Positions 18,475 to 27,710 of a stretch of DNA of 64,000 bases are shown one piece after another; position 1 is the stretch's first letter, and each line of letters opens with the position of its first letter. The stretch spans positions 1 through 64,000 of the forward strand of contig CAIKHZ010000155.1 in assembly GCA_903827375.1 (NCBI GenBank). Reading direction: 5' to 3'. Origin of the DNA: Akkermansiaceae bacterium. Its GTDB lineage: Bacteria; Verrucomicrobiota; Verrucomicrobiia; Verrucomicrobiales; Akkermansiaceae. Below the pieces are notes generated by a model. That model was not told where the DNA came from. It saw only the letters and a program-made list of their open reading frames with translations, and did no database searches. The position numbers and the translations under genes were made by a program.

Positions 18475-21400
18475 TCATGGTTTAAAATCCCAGCCGACCT
18501 TGACCGGATAGTAATCGCTGCGCAAGCCATCGGAGCCTTCGGCCCAGACATAAATGAATTCGTTCTCCTGGATGGCGGCGCGGTTGCCGGGCACCACCTT
18601 GGCGGTCCAGCACCCGGCTGCTTTGTCATAGCGGAGGTTTTCCTGGCCCATCCAGCCGAAGCCAGATTGGAAAAACGCAACCTGGCGGATTTTTTCCGGC
18701 ACTTGGTCGATCTTAACGCGCAATTCGGCGGGGTCTTTCAGGGTGACATTGCCGATCATTTTCGCTTCGATCACCTTCGGACCCTCACCCTTTCGATACC
18801 GAGGTTGAAGCGCGGGCACCAGGGATCGCGTGTAAACGACCGCTTGATCCGCCAAGCCGGGCGTCGGCAACACGCTGTCTGTGGCGGCTTCCTCCGGATA
18901 CAGGAGGAACGGCCCCATGAACCGGTTGGAATCCATGCCTTTGATGAATAGGGTGATGCGGTTTTCGCCGCCATACTTGACCCGGTCGGTGACATCGGCA
19001 AACGCGCTGCTGGAAGGGTCGTCCCAAGCCAGTGGTTCCAGCTTATCGCCGTTGAGCATCACCTCAACATCGGTATGTGTCAGGAACGGAAGGATCAACC
19101 ACAGCCGTGACGGGCGCTCGCAGATGAAGTTGTGATAAGCGTAGGAACCATTCCTTTTTCCTTCCGGCGTCTGCCATCCGGCAATTTTTGCGTCCATTGC
19201 GGCGAAGTTCTTCGGCTTCGCCATTTCCAACAATCGCTTCACGTCTGCATTGAGCGCGAACATCGATGTGAGTTGGCATGCCTGCACCGCCGCATGATAG
19301 GGGAAATCAAAACGCTTTCCATCGGCCAGAAACCAGGTGTCCAGTTCACGCACATATCTCCCGCCGGCAAACTGCGGCTCTAGGCAGATCTCACGCTCCG
19401 TTCGGGTGAACTTCTGAGCGATGCCATTGACGGTTACACTCTGCACCGCATTGGGATCGGTGACACGAACGCGGATCGCAGCGGTCTGGCCCGGCTTGCC
19501 TGCAATACCCGTGACCGCCAGCTGGCCGTTAGCAAGCACGGCCTCCCCTGCCACGCCTAGAAGGATCGGCTCGCTTTGCTTAATAGCTTTCTTCAGTTCG
19601 AGCAGGTAACAACAGTTAGATGGAATGGTGATGGTCATCTTCTCACCCAGGGCGAAGACCGACCTGCCGTTGTCATCCAAGACCCTCCGCAATTTTTCCG
19701 AGGGATAGAGTTCGGTGAACTCGTAGTTGCCCGTGGTTTGCAGGTTGATCTCATCACCGACTTCAAAGGTGATGCGGGACGGCCGCGGATTGCCATTGAA
19801 CAGGAAAACAAACCCGTGATCCCCTTTGATGCGCGCATAACCATCAACCGCACCAGGCTGGACTTGTTCGCCGAATGGCTCGGTGGCGTTCACCAACGCA
19901 AAGTTGTCCTTGGCCCAGCGCGTCCACTTCTGATAGAACTCGGCAAACCCAGGCGTAAGATCCGCTTCATAGGGCAGAATCGTTGGCATGATAGAACCCG
20001 ACACTGCCAGAGCGGACATGACTCCGTATTGCCAGCCATAGTAATCCCAGGCCTTGATCAATTCGGGATCGAATCCGCCCTCGCTGACCCGATGAGTGAG
20101 CGCGTGGCCCATGACGGCGGGGGTAAAGCGGAAGCGCATGCTCCAGTTGTTCTGGAAGCGGAGGCCGTCGGCATTCTGGCGATCATCGCTGATCTGGTTG
20201 TGGCGGGTACTCACAATGATGGATTGCTCGTTGAGCACCTCGTGCTGGTCCACGTTCTTGAGGCCCCAGAGGCCGAAGTTCTTGGTGCCATAAAACCCCT
20301 GGATGAACAAGCCCGGCTTAGCCGCCTTCAAGCGGGCCATCAACTCAATGCAGCGCCGCCAACCTTTGTAGCCGCCCTGGTTGGCGAAATGCCCATGGCT
20401 TTCATCATAACAGTTCATGCCTGAACCGAGGCTCGGATCCCAACTCCAGTTGCTTAGGTTGTACTTTTGAATCGTGTTATTCTGCACAGTGAACCACCAC
20501 TCGTAAAAGTCATCGCAGGCCAGACAGTTGTCCGGAGCGCGTCGTCCTTCGGCATCACTCTTCTTCCAATTGGGTCTATCGGGTCGGAAGTTAAGTCCAG
20601 CGGCATTGCCCTCGCCGCCATGCGCGGCGCAACCCATGTAGAACCCATACGAAATCCCCTTGCTCCTAGCGTAGTCGCATATCTGCCGGGCCACCGCATT
20701 TGAGTCGTCCGGCACCACATCCCAATAGGACCGGTCCACAGTCGGCTTCTGATAGGGATGCAGTGGTTTAAAGATAATCATGTCGCCGCCAATCGCGGCA
20801 AACGTGTCGATCGTTTTGGTGAAGTAGTCCTTGTCCTTTTCAGTTCGCGGCATTTGCGGCAACGGGTGGAAGAACTGATAGTTGATATTGAGGAATTCTT
20901 GCTGGGCGGGTGCGAGGTAATCGAGGGCGAACGCCCGCATGGCGCGGGTTTCATTGCGGTCGAGGGGTTTGTAGCCGGAGCCGTTGGCGTTGTAGCGGAA
21001 GCCGCGGCCGCTGTCCTCGGTCATCACCCCGGACTTGGTGTAAACCCCCATGAACTGCGACTCGCTCGTGTAGCCCTCGCCAGCTTTCAGGATCAACGCC
21101 GGCTCGAAGCTCAGCGCAACACCTTGTTCTGACAAGTCCGCCTTGAAATACGGGTTCTCGATGCCAGTGAAAAGTCCGCCCTTGTCAAAGCGGATGAACT
21201 CCACCGTGGGCGCGGCGATGAAGGTGACGTAATGGACGGTTTCACTGGCAGGCGCGGCAAATGCCGTATTCGCGAGCACCAGGTTCTTCAAGCGCAACGG
21301 GGTGGGGTTGGTGATCTTGAGGCAACGGCGGAAGAACGCGCTCTCCGGCCCCAGCATATAGATCAAACTGACGCCCACATGATCCGCTCCTTCGGGCGAA

Positions 21401-21705
21401 TGAAAGTCGTAACAAAACTCGATCCGCTGCCCATGTTCGGTCACAACGGTTGGCTTGACAGAACGGCTAGAAAACACCCCAAGATCCGTGTCCAATGTGA
21501 ACACATCGGCATTGAAAGTGTAGGTCTCCGCAGCGGGAATGTTCTCGACCGACTCAAGGCTGCCGCCGCCCGAGACTATCAGCTTGATCTTGGCATTGCC
21601 CAGCACTCGTGAGCCTGCGACCACCGATGGCGGGCGCTCATCAGCGCCGTGAAGGGCGGCCACTGGCGCAAGCAACAGCAGTGTGATAATGGGTCGGGGG
21701 TTCAT
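18475..21705 (-). CDS. Large exported enzyme, probable TIM-barrel glycosidase of uncertain family (GH-D-like)
   Basis: A 1,076-residue protein with a signal peptide (MNPRPIITLLLLAPVAALHG). About residues 30-270 look like the N-terminal beta-sandwich of GH36-type enzymes. A barrel-like region follows, with FAAIGGDMIIFKPLHP, ARSKGISYGFYMGCAAHG and NLSNWSWDPSLGSG; the Asp in the last block is a candidate nucleophile by position, which is inference. A beta domain with FLFNGNPRPSRITFEVG comes next, then a jelly-roll-like part near residues 850-960 and a short C-terminal module ending VKVGWDFKP. I cannot assign a family. It lies between two DUF1680 enzymes, so action on an arabinose- or galactose-containing side chain is plausible. 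Confidence 0.6.
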   Translation of the reverse strand: MNPRPIITLLLLAPVAALHGADERPPSVVAGSRVLGNAKIKLIVSGGGSLESVENIPAAETYTFNADVFTLDTDLGVFSSRSVKPTVVTEHGQRIEFCYDFHSPEGADHVGVSLIYMLGPESAFFRRCLKITNPTPLRLKNLVLANTAFAAPASETVHYVTFIAAPTVEFIRFDKGGLFTGIENPYFKADLSEQGVALSFEPALILKAGEGYTSESQFMGVYTKSGVMTEDSGRGFRYNANGSGYKPLDRNETRAMRAFALDYLAPAQQEFLNINYQFFHPLPQMPRTEKDKDYFTKTIDTFAAIGGDMIIFKPLHPYQKPTVDRSYWDVVPDDSNAVARQICDYARSKGISYGFYMGCAAHGGEGNAAGLNFRPDRPNWKKSDAEGRRAPDNCLACDDFYEWWFTVQNNTIQKYNLSNWSWDPSLGSGMNCYDESHGHFANQGGYKGWRRCIELMARLKAAKPGLFIQGFYGTKNFGLWGLKNVDQHEVLNEQSIIVSTRHNQISDDRQNADGLRFQNNWSMRFRFTPAVMGHALTHRVSEGGFDPELIKAWDYYGWQYGVMSALAVSGSIMPTILPYEADLTPGFAEFYQKWTRWAKDNFALVNATEPFGEQVQPGAVDGYARIKGDHGFVFLFNGNPRPSRITFEVGDEINLQTTGNYEFTELYPSEKLRRVLDDNGRSVFALGEKMTITIPSNCCYLLELKKAIKQSEPILLGVAGEAVLANGQLAVTGIAGKPGQTAAIRVRVTDPNAVQSVTVNGIAQKFTRTEREICLEPQFAGGRYVRELDTWFLADGKRFDFPYHAAVQACQLTSMFALNADVKRLLEMAKPKNFAAMDAKIAGWQTPEGKRNGSYAYHNFICERPSRLWLILPFLTHTDVEVMLNGDKLEPLAWDDPSSSAFADVTDRVKYGGENRITLFIKGMDSNRFMGPFLLYPEEAATDSVLPTPGLADQAVVYTRSLVPALQPRYRKGEGPKVIEAKMIGNVTLKDPAELRVKIDQVPEKIRQVAFFQSGFGWMGQENLRYDKAAGCWTAKVVPGNRAAIQENEFIYVWAEGSDGLRSDYYPVKVGWDFKP

Positions 21706-21734
21706 TGGGTATCTTTCTATGGCTTCCCCGCCAG

Positions 21735-23837
21735 CTATGGAAGATGCGCCGCTTGTTCCGTCACCGGGAACATCGAGACCCGGAACTTGGTGCAGCCGTA
21801 GGGAATCAAGGTGAGTTTCACCGCTTCACCGGTGGCGGGCACCGGTGATGTTGGCAGGGCCGCTTGGTTTGTGGGCTTCCAGTCGAAACTCACCGCCTTG
21901 GCATGCAGTTTCAAGGGCGACTCCAGAGGCCAATCCCACTTGGCGGGCATGCTGTTGCGCTCCACTGTGATGTCTTTCCCCGCGAGCTCTCCGACAACAC
22001 TCAAGGCATAATTCCAGCGGGATGTCGAGGCTGGCGTATTCGGGTCGCCCGTGTCGGGCATGCCGAGCGCAAACAGCAGCGGTCCATAGCTAACGGTGGC
22101 GTAAGGGGCCGCTGGCTTGAGGTTCTTGTCGCTCCCGTTAGCTACCTGAACCGTCATTGGAAAATGCAGGTGAACCGTATCGCCCGTATTCCATTTGCGA
22201 TGAATCCGGACGAACCCCTTGGCGTCAGCAACCGCGTCGATCGCGCTGCCGTTGACTGAAACCACCGGCCGCTTGCACCACGCGGGAATCCGGAGCAGGA
22301 GCGGGAAGGTGCTCGGCTTCGCGGGCTTGATGATCATCTCAATGGACTCGTTGAAGGGATAATCCGTCTGACAATCGATCTGGACCCGACCGCCATCACC
22401 CGCCAGGGCCGATACCTGACACGGGCCATACTGCACTGCCGCCAGACCGTTGTCATAGGTTGCCATCCACATGTGCATCACGTAATTGGGCGTGATGCGA
22501 TTCAGGGCGGCGGTACAACACAGCGGTTGGTGCTTCACCTGGAAAGTATTCTGGCCGGCAGCGGGCAGTGATTTGTCGGCCATGCGGTTGGGGGTCTGGA
22601 AATAGACATGCTGCTTGAAATCGCGCGACACCGTCGCCGGGCCGGCATTGAAAAATGCCCGCTCGATCCGGTCGCCCATGGCTCCCTCACCCGAAATGCT
22701 TAGCAGCAGGCTCTGGCTCCACATATAGGCCGCCACATCACAGGTCTCCGTTGCCCGGAATGCACCGGTGGGTCCATAAGCCTCGTCGAAAACGGGCACG
22801 CCATGCGGTTGCATGCAGTCACGTTCAACTATCCGGTACCATCCGAGAGTCGCGTCGAGAAATTCGCGCCGACCCGTCCAAAGGTAACCCAATGACCAGG
22901 CCGCCGTGCTCTCGCAAAAATGCACGCCATGGTCTGCCCCCTCGTGATCGTTGGGCATCTGCCGATAGCGCTGGCTCGACTGGCGCTTGTGTTCGTCGCC
23001 TATGATATTAAAAAAGTTGGTGAGGGCTTGAGCGATCTTCTGGTTTCCAGTCCACAGATATGTCTGATAGGCTGGCCAAATGTTCGAGATGCCCCAGCCC
23101 TCCATCGTGGGCCAACCGGTGCCATTGCTATAGGCGGTTTCCAAAGCGCGAAGCGCCTGCGGGTCACCGGAACCTGCATAGTATCCCGCCAACGCCCGGC
23201 CGAGAAGCCCGCTGGACCAGATTGGCCATTCAGGTTCGCCGTAGTTTGCCCCCGCAGTTGCCTTGAGGTCCTCGGGGTTGTCCTTGTTCAGCCACCATTG
23301 GAACAAGATGCTATTGGCGTTCATGTTGCCGCTGATGCAATCGAACCGAGATTTAGCCTGGGTGATGAGCGAGTCGTCATGCAGGACAAAACCCAGCCGC
23401 GCCAGTCCGTCAAACCAGTAACCGCCGCCTTCATATGGCCAGCCGCCGTTGGGCCAATACAGCTTGTCTCCAGTCATCTTATAGTCTGCGGCCCACGCCT
23501 GTTTGAAAGCCGGATCAACCTCATCCATGTGGCCCGTATATCCATTCTTGGCGGTCAAACACCAGTCGCGGAGCCAGCCAGCGGGTTGGACCGCGCCGGG
23601 CGGCAACGGAATGAGCGCAGGTTGCGCCTGCGCCTCAAACGGCCGTGCATAGTTCGCATGTGCCGGCTGTGGCGCAAGGGCTTCGGCGGCAGCGAGCAAT
23701 GAGCTGGATGCCGCGGCGAGCGCGAACACGGATAATCCGGGGAAGATCCGGGAATGGTGGTTCCTAAACGTGATGAATCCAATCGTATTCTTGGTGATTT
23801 TCACATATACCGTTGTCAGGATCGCTCGCAGATGCAT
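21735..23837 (-). CDS. DUF1680 (GH127-like) putative beta-L-arabinofuranosidase
   Basis: A 700-residue exported protein. The ATG at 23837, 4 bases after the sulfatase stop, is the only good start. The N-terminus is long, with the hydrophobic signal at about residues 33-52. Helical barrel markers include PPGAVQPAGWLRDW, WPYEGGGYWFDGLARLG and DHEGADHGVHFCE. The GH127-type metal/catalytic residues appear as Glu-x-Cys in ATETCDVAAYMW and Cys-Cys in HQPLCCTAALNR. The C-terminal beta domain includes PLLLRIPAWCKRP. It differs strongly from both other DUF1680 proteins in the window, so it is probably from another branch with its own specificity. Confidence 0.8.
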   Translation of the reverse strand: MHLRAILTTVYVKITKNTIGFITFRNHHSRIFPGLSVFALAAASSSLLAAAEALAPQPAHANYARPFEAQAQPALIPLPPGAVQPAGWLRDWCLTAKNGYTGHMDEVDPAFKQAWAADYKMTGDKLYWPNGGWPYEGGGYWFDGLARLGFVLHDDSLITQAKSRFDCISGNMNANSILFQWWLNKDNPEDLKATAGANYGEPEWPIWSSGLLGRALAGYYAGSGDPQALRALETAYSNGTGWPTMEGWGISNIWPAYQTYLWTGNQKIAQALTNFFNIIGDEHKRQSSQRYRQMPNDHEGADHGVHFCESTAAWSLGYLWTGRREFLDATLGWYRIVERDCMQPHGVPVFDEAYGPTGAFRATETCDVAAYMWSQSLLLSISGEGAMGDRIERAFFNAGPATVSRDFKQHVYFQTPNRMADKSLPAAGQNTFQVKHQPLCCTAALNRITPNYVMHMWMATYDNGLAAVQYGPCQVSALAGDGGRVQIDCQTDYPFNESIEMIIKPAKPSTFPLLLRIPAWCKRPVVSVNGSAIDAVADAKGFVRIHRKWNTGDTVHLHFPMTVQVANGSDKNLKPAAPYATVSYGPLLFALGMPDTGDPNTPASTSRWNYALSVVGELAGKDITVERNSMPAKWDWPLESPLKLHAKAVSFDWKPTNQAALPTSPVPATGEAVKLTLIPYGCTKFRVSMFPVTEQAAHLP

Positions 23838-23841
23838 ATAG

Positions 23842-25305
23842 CTATTTGGGGGTGGGATCCAAGACCGATGGCTGACTAACGAGCGGGTCGCCCGTGGCTT
23901 TCAACTCGGCCATGAGTGTGGCATCAAGTTCCTTTACAATGGCTGCACACACAGGATCTTCAGCCATGTTCTTCATCTCGAACGGATCGTTGCGGAGATC
24001 GAAAAGCTCGCATGAGGGCCGCTTGCCAAATGCGCGATGGAAGGCAGCGTCATCGGGATGCGTCACCAACCATGCCTTCGTCGGTCCGGCGTCAACATCC
24101 ATATAGGCCACATGGGTGTTCCGGGCAATCTCATCGAAGGTCGGCATCGAGCCCAATGGCGGGTCACCGGCCGGCCAGCGATTGGGGTGGAAATTTCGGA
24201 TATAGTGGAACTTCGCAGTGATGATGGAACGCATCGGATAGCCGACGCCGCGCTGCACGCCGTCGCTGCGACCGCCGCGCACATGGCATTCCATGCCGGT
24301 AAGAACATGGTCTCGTGTCGGGTCTATCTGGCCGGACTTATCCGACAGCAGAACGTTTAGGAAACTGCGTGCCGTCATCGCCGATGGCACTGGCACCCCG
24401 GCCGCTTCAAGGAAAGTTGGTGCGAGGTCGGCAAGGCTAACGAAATCCTCCACGCTGCGACCGCCCTTGACGCGGGCACCCCAACGCACTGCCATCGGCT
24501 GGTGTGTGCCCGTGTCATAGCAAGTGGCTTTGCAGCGCGGGAACGGCCAACCGTTATCGCCGGTCATCACCACGAGTGTATTTTCGAGTTCACCGGCTTT
24601 CTCAAGCGCGGCGATTGCCTCAGCGCACTGATGATCAAACGACTGTGAGGCATCGTAGTAGTCGCAGATATCACTGCGGACTGTTTCGTTGTCGGGAAGG
24701 TAGGGCGGGACAACGACCTTGGCGGGGTCGATGCCGTGTTTCACGCCGCTGCCTTTCTGATAGGCCCGGTGCGGGAAGTGGCTGCCAAACCAGAAGCAGA
24801 AGGGCTTGCCCTTGGGGCGCGCGGCAAGAAATGCATCGAAGGTTTTGAAATCAGGTCCGGCGGCGTTATGCGACCTTCCTTCGTTGGTGCCGGGGCCATA
24901 TCCTTTGCCAGTGAGGCCAATGAAGTAACCGGCGGACTCAAGGACATCGGGATACACGGCGAACTTTTCGGGAATGAAGGCGTTCAAGTTGACTGCATCT
25001 TCGAGTCGCCAGTGCCATTGGCCGGTGAGAATGGCAGCGCGCGACGGCGAGCACGATGGCGCGGCGACATGCGCATTGCGGAAAAGCACCCCTTCGCGCG
25101 CCAACCGGTCAAACGTCGGCGTCTGGATCCCCGGTGCCCCGAGACACGAGGCATGCGGCCACGCCCAATCATCGGCTAGCAGAAACAAGATGTTCGGCTT
25201 CTTAGCCTGATGCTCTGCGGCGTCCAATGACGACCGATCGCCCGCACCGTGCAGTGCGGCCAGCGGCGCTAGCACCAACCATGTGATGATAAGTTTGGAA
25301 TTCAT
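23842..25305 (-). CDS. Type I sulfatase (N-sulfoglucosamine sulfohydrolase-like)
   Basis: The protein is 487 residues from ATG 25305; the frame runs on to 25350 but would overlap the previous gene, and only the later start gives a signal peptide (MNSKLIITWLVLAPLAALHG). The metal-binding block is ILFLLADDWAW, and the formylglycine motif is APSCSPSRAAILTGQWHW. TGKGYGPGTNEG lies at the usual Lys position, GSHFPHRAYQKGSG follows, and the second metal site is VVMTGDNGWPFPRC. Length and motif order are normal, in contrast to the shortened sulfatase at 13649. It should remove sulfate esters or amides from a glycan. Formylglycine maturation would need an FGE or anSME enzyme, not seen here. Confidence 0.88.
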   Translation of the reverse strand: MNSKLIITWLVLAPLAALHGAGDRSSLDAAEHQAKKPNILFLLADDWAWPHASCLGAPGIQTPTFDRLAREGVLFRNAHVAAPSCSPSRAAILTGQWHWRLEDAVNLNAFIPEKFAVYPDVLESAGYFIGLTGKGYGPGTNEGRSHNAAGPDFKTFDAFLAARPKGKPFCFWFGSHFPHRAYQKGSGVKHGIDPAKVVVPPYLPDNETVRSDICDYYDASQSFDHQCAEAIAALEKAGELENTLVVMTGDNGWPFPRCKATCYDTGTHQPMAVRWGARVKGGRSVEDFVSLADLAPTFLEAAGVPVPSAMTARSFLNVLLSDKSGQIDPTRDHVLTGMECHVRGGRSDGVQRGVGYPMRSIITAKFHYIRNFHPNRWPAGDPPLGSMPTFDEIARNTHVAYMDVDAGPTKAWLVTHPDDAAFHRAFGKRPSCELFDLRNDPFEMKNMAEDPVCAAIVKELDATLMAELKATGDPLVSQPSVLDPTPK

Positions 25306-25319
25306 AGGACTCCGGATCC

Positions 25320-27683
25320 TCAGTAAGGGTTGGACGGCATCATTTCCCAAGCCTTCACGCCTTTGATTATCGCCTGTCCTCCTTCAGCGAAAAGGACGAT
25401 GCCAAGTGCATCTTTTCGGCTGGGATAAACACGCCTGCTGAGAACCTGCCGATCATTGGCAAATATCTCGATGATCGACTTATCGATAAACACCCGCAAC
25501 TGGAGCGGTTCGTTTGGTGCCAGGACAAAGGGCGCGGCTTCGACCACCATGCGTCCGTCCTTGCCACTCTTGGTGGAATCGAAGACGAGTTCCTTTTTCT
25601 CCGCATCGTAATAGAGCAGCGTTTCTTCTTCGCCAGCGGGAGATGTGCGGACTTTCACGCCATAATGTTTCGCTGTTGCACTGGAGATATTGATTTCCAG
25701 CTCGCAGGAATCACCGATGACATTTTGCAGCGGCTTTGTTTGGCCAGCATCGAGCTTGATGTCGTTCCATGATTGCTCATCACCGCGGAGCATGTTAAGT
25801 TCGGGGACGGGCTTCATGCGGAGCGTGTTGTCGGCACCCAGCCAGAGAAGCCGTGGCAGGCACATGGCACCGGACCAGCCTCGTTCCTTTTCATCGCGAG
25901 GATTGTCGTGCAACCATGCCCACATGATCTGGCGGCCCTTACCATCAATCATGGCTTCAGGAGCAAAAGTGGTGGTGTCTTTCCACGTCATGCGTCCGTG
26001 GTTTTCGGGGATGAATTTATCGTTCTTTGTGTCGTAATTTCCGACATAATACTGGCAGCCCCTGTTGTGTGCGATGAAGAGCAGCAGATGCTTCCCGCTC
26101 GGTTTGCCGCCATCGGGGCTCGATGGAAGCGGAAGGAAACTCGGGCACATATCATCCTCGCTCACATCCGTCCACGCGGGGTTACGTTCATAGAACTCGC
26201 CTTTGTATTTCCAGCTTTCCAAGTTTGCCGACTCATACAAATAGAGATGATCCCCTTTGAATTGTGCAGGGGAATCCGGTTTGCGTCCGTACTTGTCGAG
26301 CACCGGGCAATTTCCACCAAGCACATAATACTTCCCGTCTTTCTTCCAAATATTTGATGGATCCGCCGAACCGGTCACAGTCATGGACCCATCCGAATTC
26401 TTGGTTTCGGTGATGCCGAAGGCGGTGGATTTCACTGCAGGTTCTTTGAATAGCTCCCAAAGTTCATATTTGGCATCCGAGCTTTTCGCCACGCCAATCC
26501 CTTCGCTTCCACCGCCGAGTTTCCAATAGGTGAGATAGGCCGTACCATCATCATCAAGGAAACCGCCACCGCTCCAAGCCCCATTTGCAATGGCGTCGGG
26601 ATGGTGCCGCCAATGAATGAGGTCATTGCTAGATATGTGGCTCCACGTCTGCCAGCGCAAGTACATTAAATGGTATCGACCCTTCGCGTAAAACGCCCCG
26701 TTAGGATCGCCCGGCCATGAGAACCCGTCCACGCAGGCGAAGTGGTAACCGGGACGCGTGGAATCGGCCAAGTACTTTTCGCGAAGCTGCCTAGCCGATT
26801 GCAATACCAGTTCCGGAACCTCACCCGGGTCTGACTTCGACCAGTGCCCCGTGATGGTGGGTGCAGGCGGTGCTTTCTTCTCCGCGGTGGCAATTGGCAT
26901 AGCCTGGGTGGCTTTTGTGCCAACGAGCGTCGGTGCAATCTCCGCAAATCGGGTAGATAGCGCCCCAGTAGGCAGAGCGACAAGTGAAGATCCATCGCTG
27001 GGGAGAATCAGCTTTCCATCCTTCACATGTGTGTTGCCGGTAACGTAGAGATCGGTGAAACGACCGGTCTTGTCGGAAAGTTTTCCATCCTCAAAATCAA
27101 ACCAAATCACCGGCTTGATGGCAGATGGCTTGTTAGGGACCAGTGTCTTGATTTCGGCTTGCGTCAGGGCGCGGTCATAAACCCGCGCGTCATCGATAGC
27201 TCCGACAAAGGTATTCTTGTTGTCCGGTTTGATGTGCCGCACTCCGAACACAATCGCAAGCTCATCGGAGAATGAGCATGTCCTCTCAACCTTGTAATCG
27301 CAGGTTTTTTCGCCATTCCGATAAATCGTGACTGCCTTATCCTGATAGGTGATCGCGAGCTGGATAAACTGGCCGGGCAGGGCGGCTTCCAACGGCAAAG
27401 TGTCCTTGGTTTTAGGGGCCCGGTTGAAACTATCACTTCCGGGTGCCCAGGCCTTTGGCTTAATCTCCGCGAAGACAATTCCATCGAACCCCCCGTTGAG
27501 ATTGTCCATCGTTAGGGCACTCCCACCGCCCTGATCGAGGGTGGCGGGGCTCGACCAAACGACGAGTGTCTTGTCTGTAAGCGTCTTGCCCTTACCCGCT
27601 GGATTGTCCGCCTGCACAGCCGTCAAGCTGCAAAGCACGAGCGTTGCGTAACCGGTCATCATTCTTGTGGTCATTGTCTTCAT
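25320..27683 (-). CDS. LamG-GH32 exported fructosidase-like enzyme
   Basis: A 787-residue protein with a signal peptide to about residue 26. A LamG-type jelly roll (about residues 38-210, with VFGVRHIKPDNKNTFVGAID and DDARVYDRALTQAEI) precedes the GH32 propeller from about residue 315. The nucleophile block is SWPGDPNGAFYAKGRYHLMY. The RDP-equivalent reads SADPSNIW, and the acid/base region is VSEDDMCPSF, where Glu lies four residues before Cys instead of directly before it. The GH32 C-terminal sandwich ends with VFIDKSIIEIFANDRQVLS. It shares the shifted-Glu pattern with 35687 and 55130. It probably attacks fructosyl linkages. Confidence 0.85.
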   Translation of the reverse strand: MKTMTTRMMTGYATLVLCSLTAVQADNPAGKGKTLTDKTLVVWSSPATLDQGGGSALTMDNLNGGFDGIVFAEIKPKAWAPGSDSFNRAPKTKDTLPLEAALPGQFIQLAITYQDKAVTIYRNGEKTCDYKVERTCSFSDELAIVFGVRHIKPDNKNTFVGAIDDARVYDRALTQAEIKTLVPNKPSAIKPVIWFDFEDGKLSDKTGRFTDLYVTGNTHVKDGKLILPSDGSSLVALPTGALSTRFAEIAPTLVGTKATQAMPIATAEKKAPPAPTITGHWSKSDPGEVPELVLQSARQLREKYLADSTRPGYHFACVDGFSWPGDPNGAFYAKGRYHLMYLRWQTWSHISSNDLIHWRHHPDAIANGAWSGGGFLDDDGTAYLTYWKLGGGSEGIGVAKSSDAKYELWELFKEPAVKSTAFGITETKNSDGSMTVTGSADPSNIWKKDGKYYVLGGNCPVLDKYGRKPDSPAQFKGDHLYLYESANLESWKYKGEFYERNPAWTDVSEDDMCPSFLPLPSSPDGGKPSGKHLLLFIAHNRGCQYYVGNYDTKNDKFIPENHGRMTWKDTTTFAPEAMIDGKGRQIMWAWLHDNPRDEKERGWSGAMCLPRLLWLGADNTLRMKPVPELNMLRGDEQSWNDIKLDAGQTKPLQNVIGDSCELEINISSATAKHYGVKVRTSPAGEEETLLYYDAEKKELVFDSTKSGKDGRMVVEAAPFVLAPNEPLQLRVFIDKSIIEIFANDRQVLSRRVYPSRKDALGIVLFAEGGQAIIKGVKAWEMMPSNPY

Positions 27684-27710
27684 GGTGGATTTGTTAGTAT
27701 CTATTTTTGC

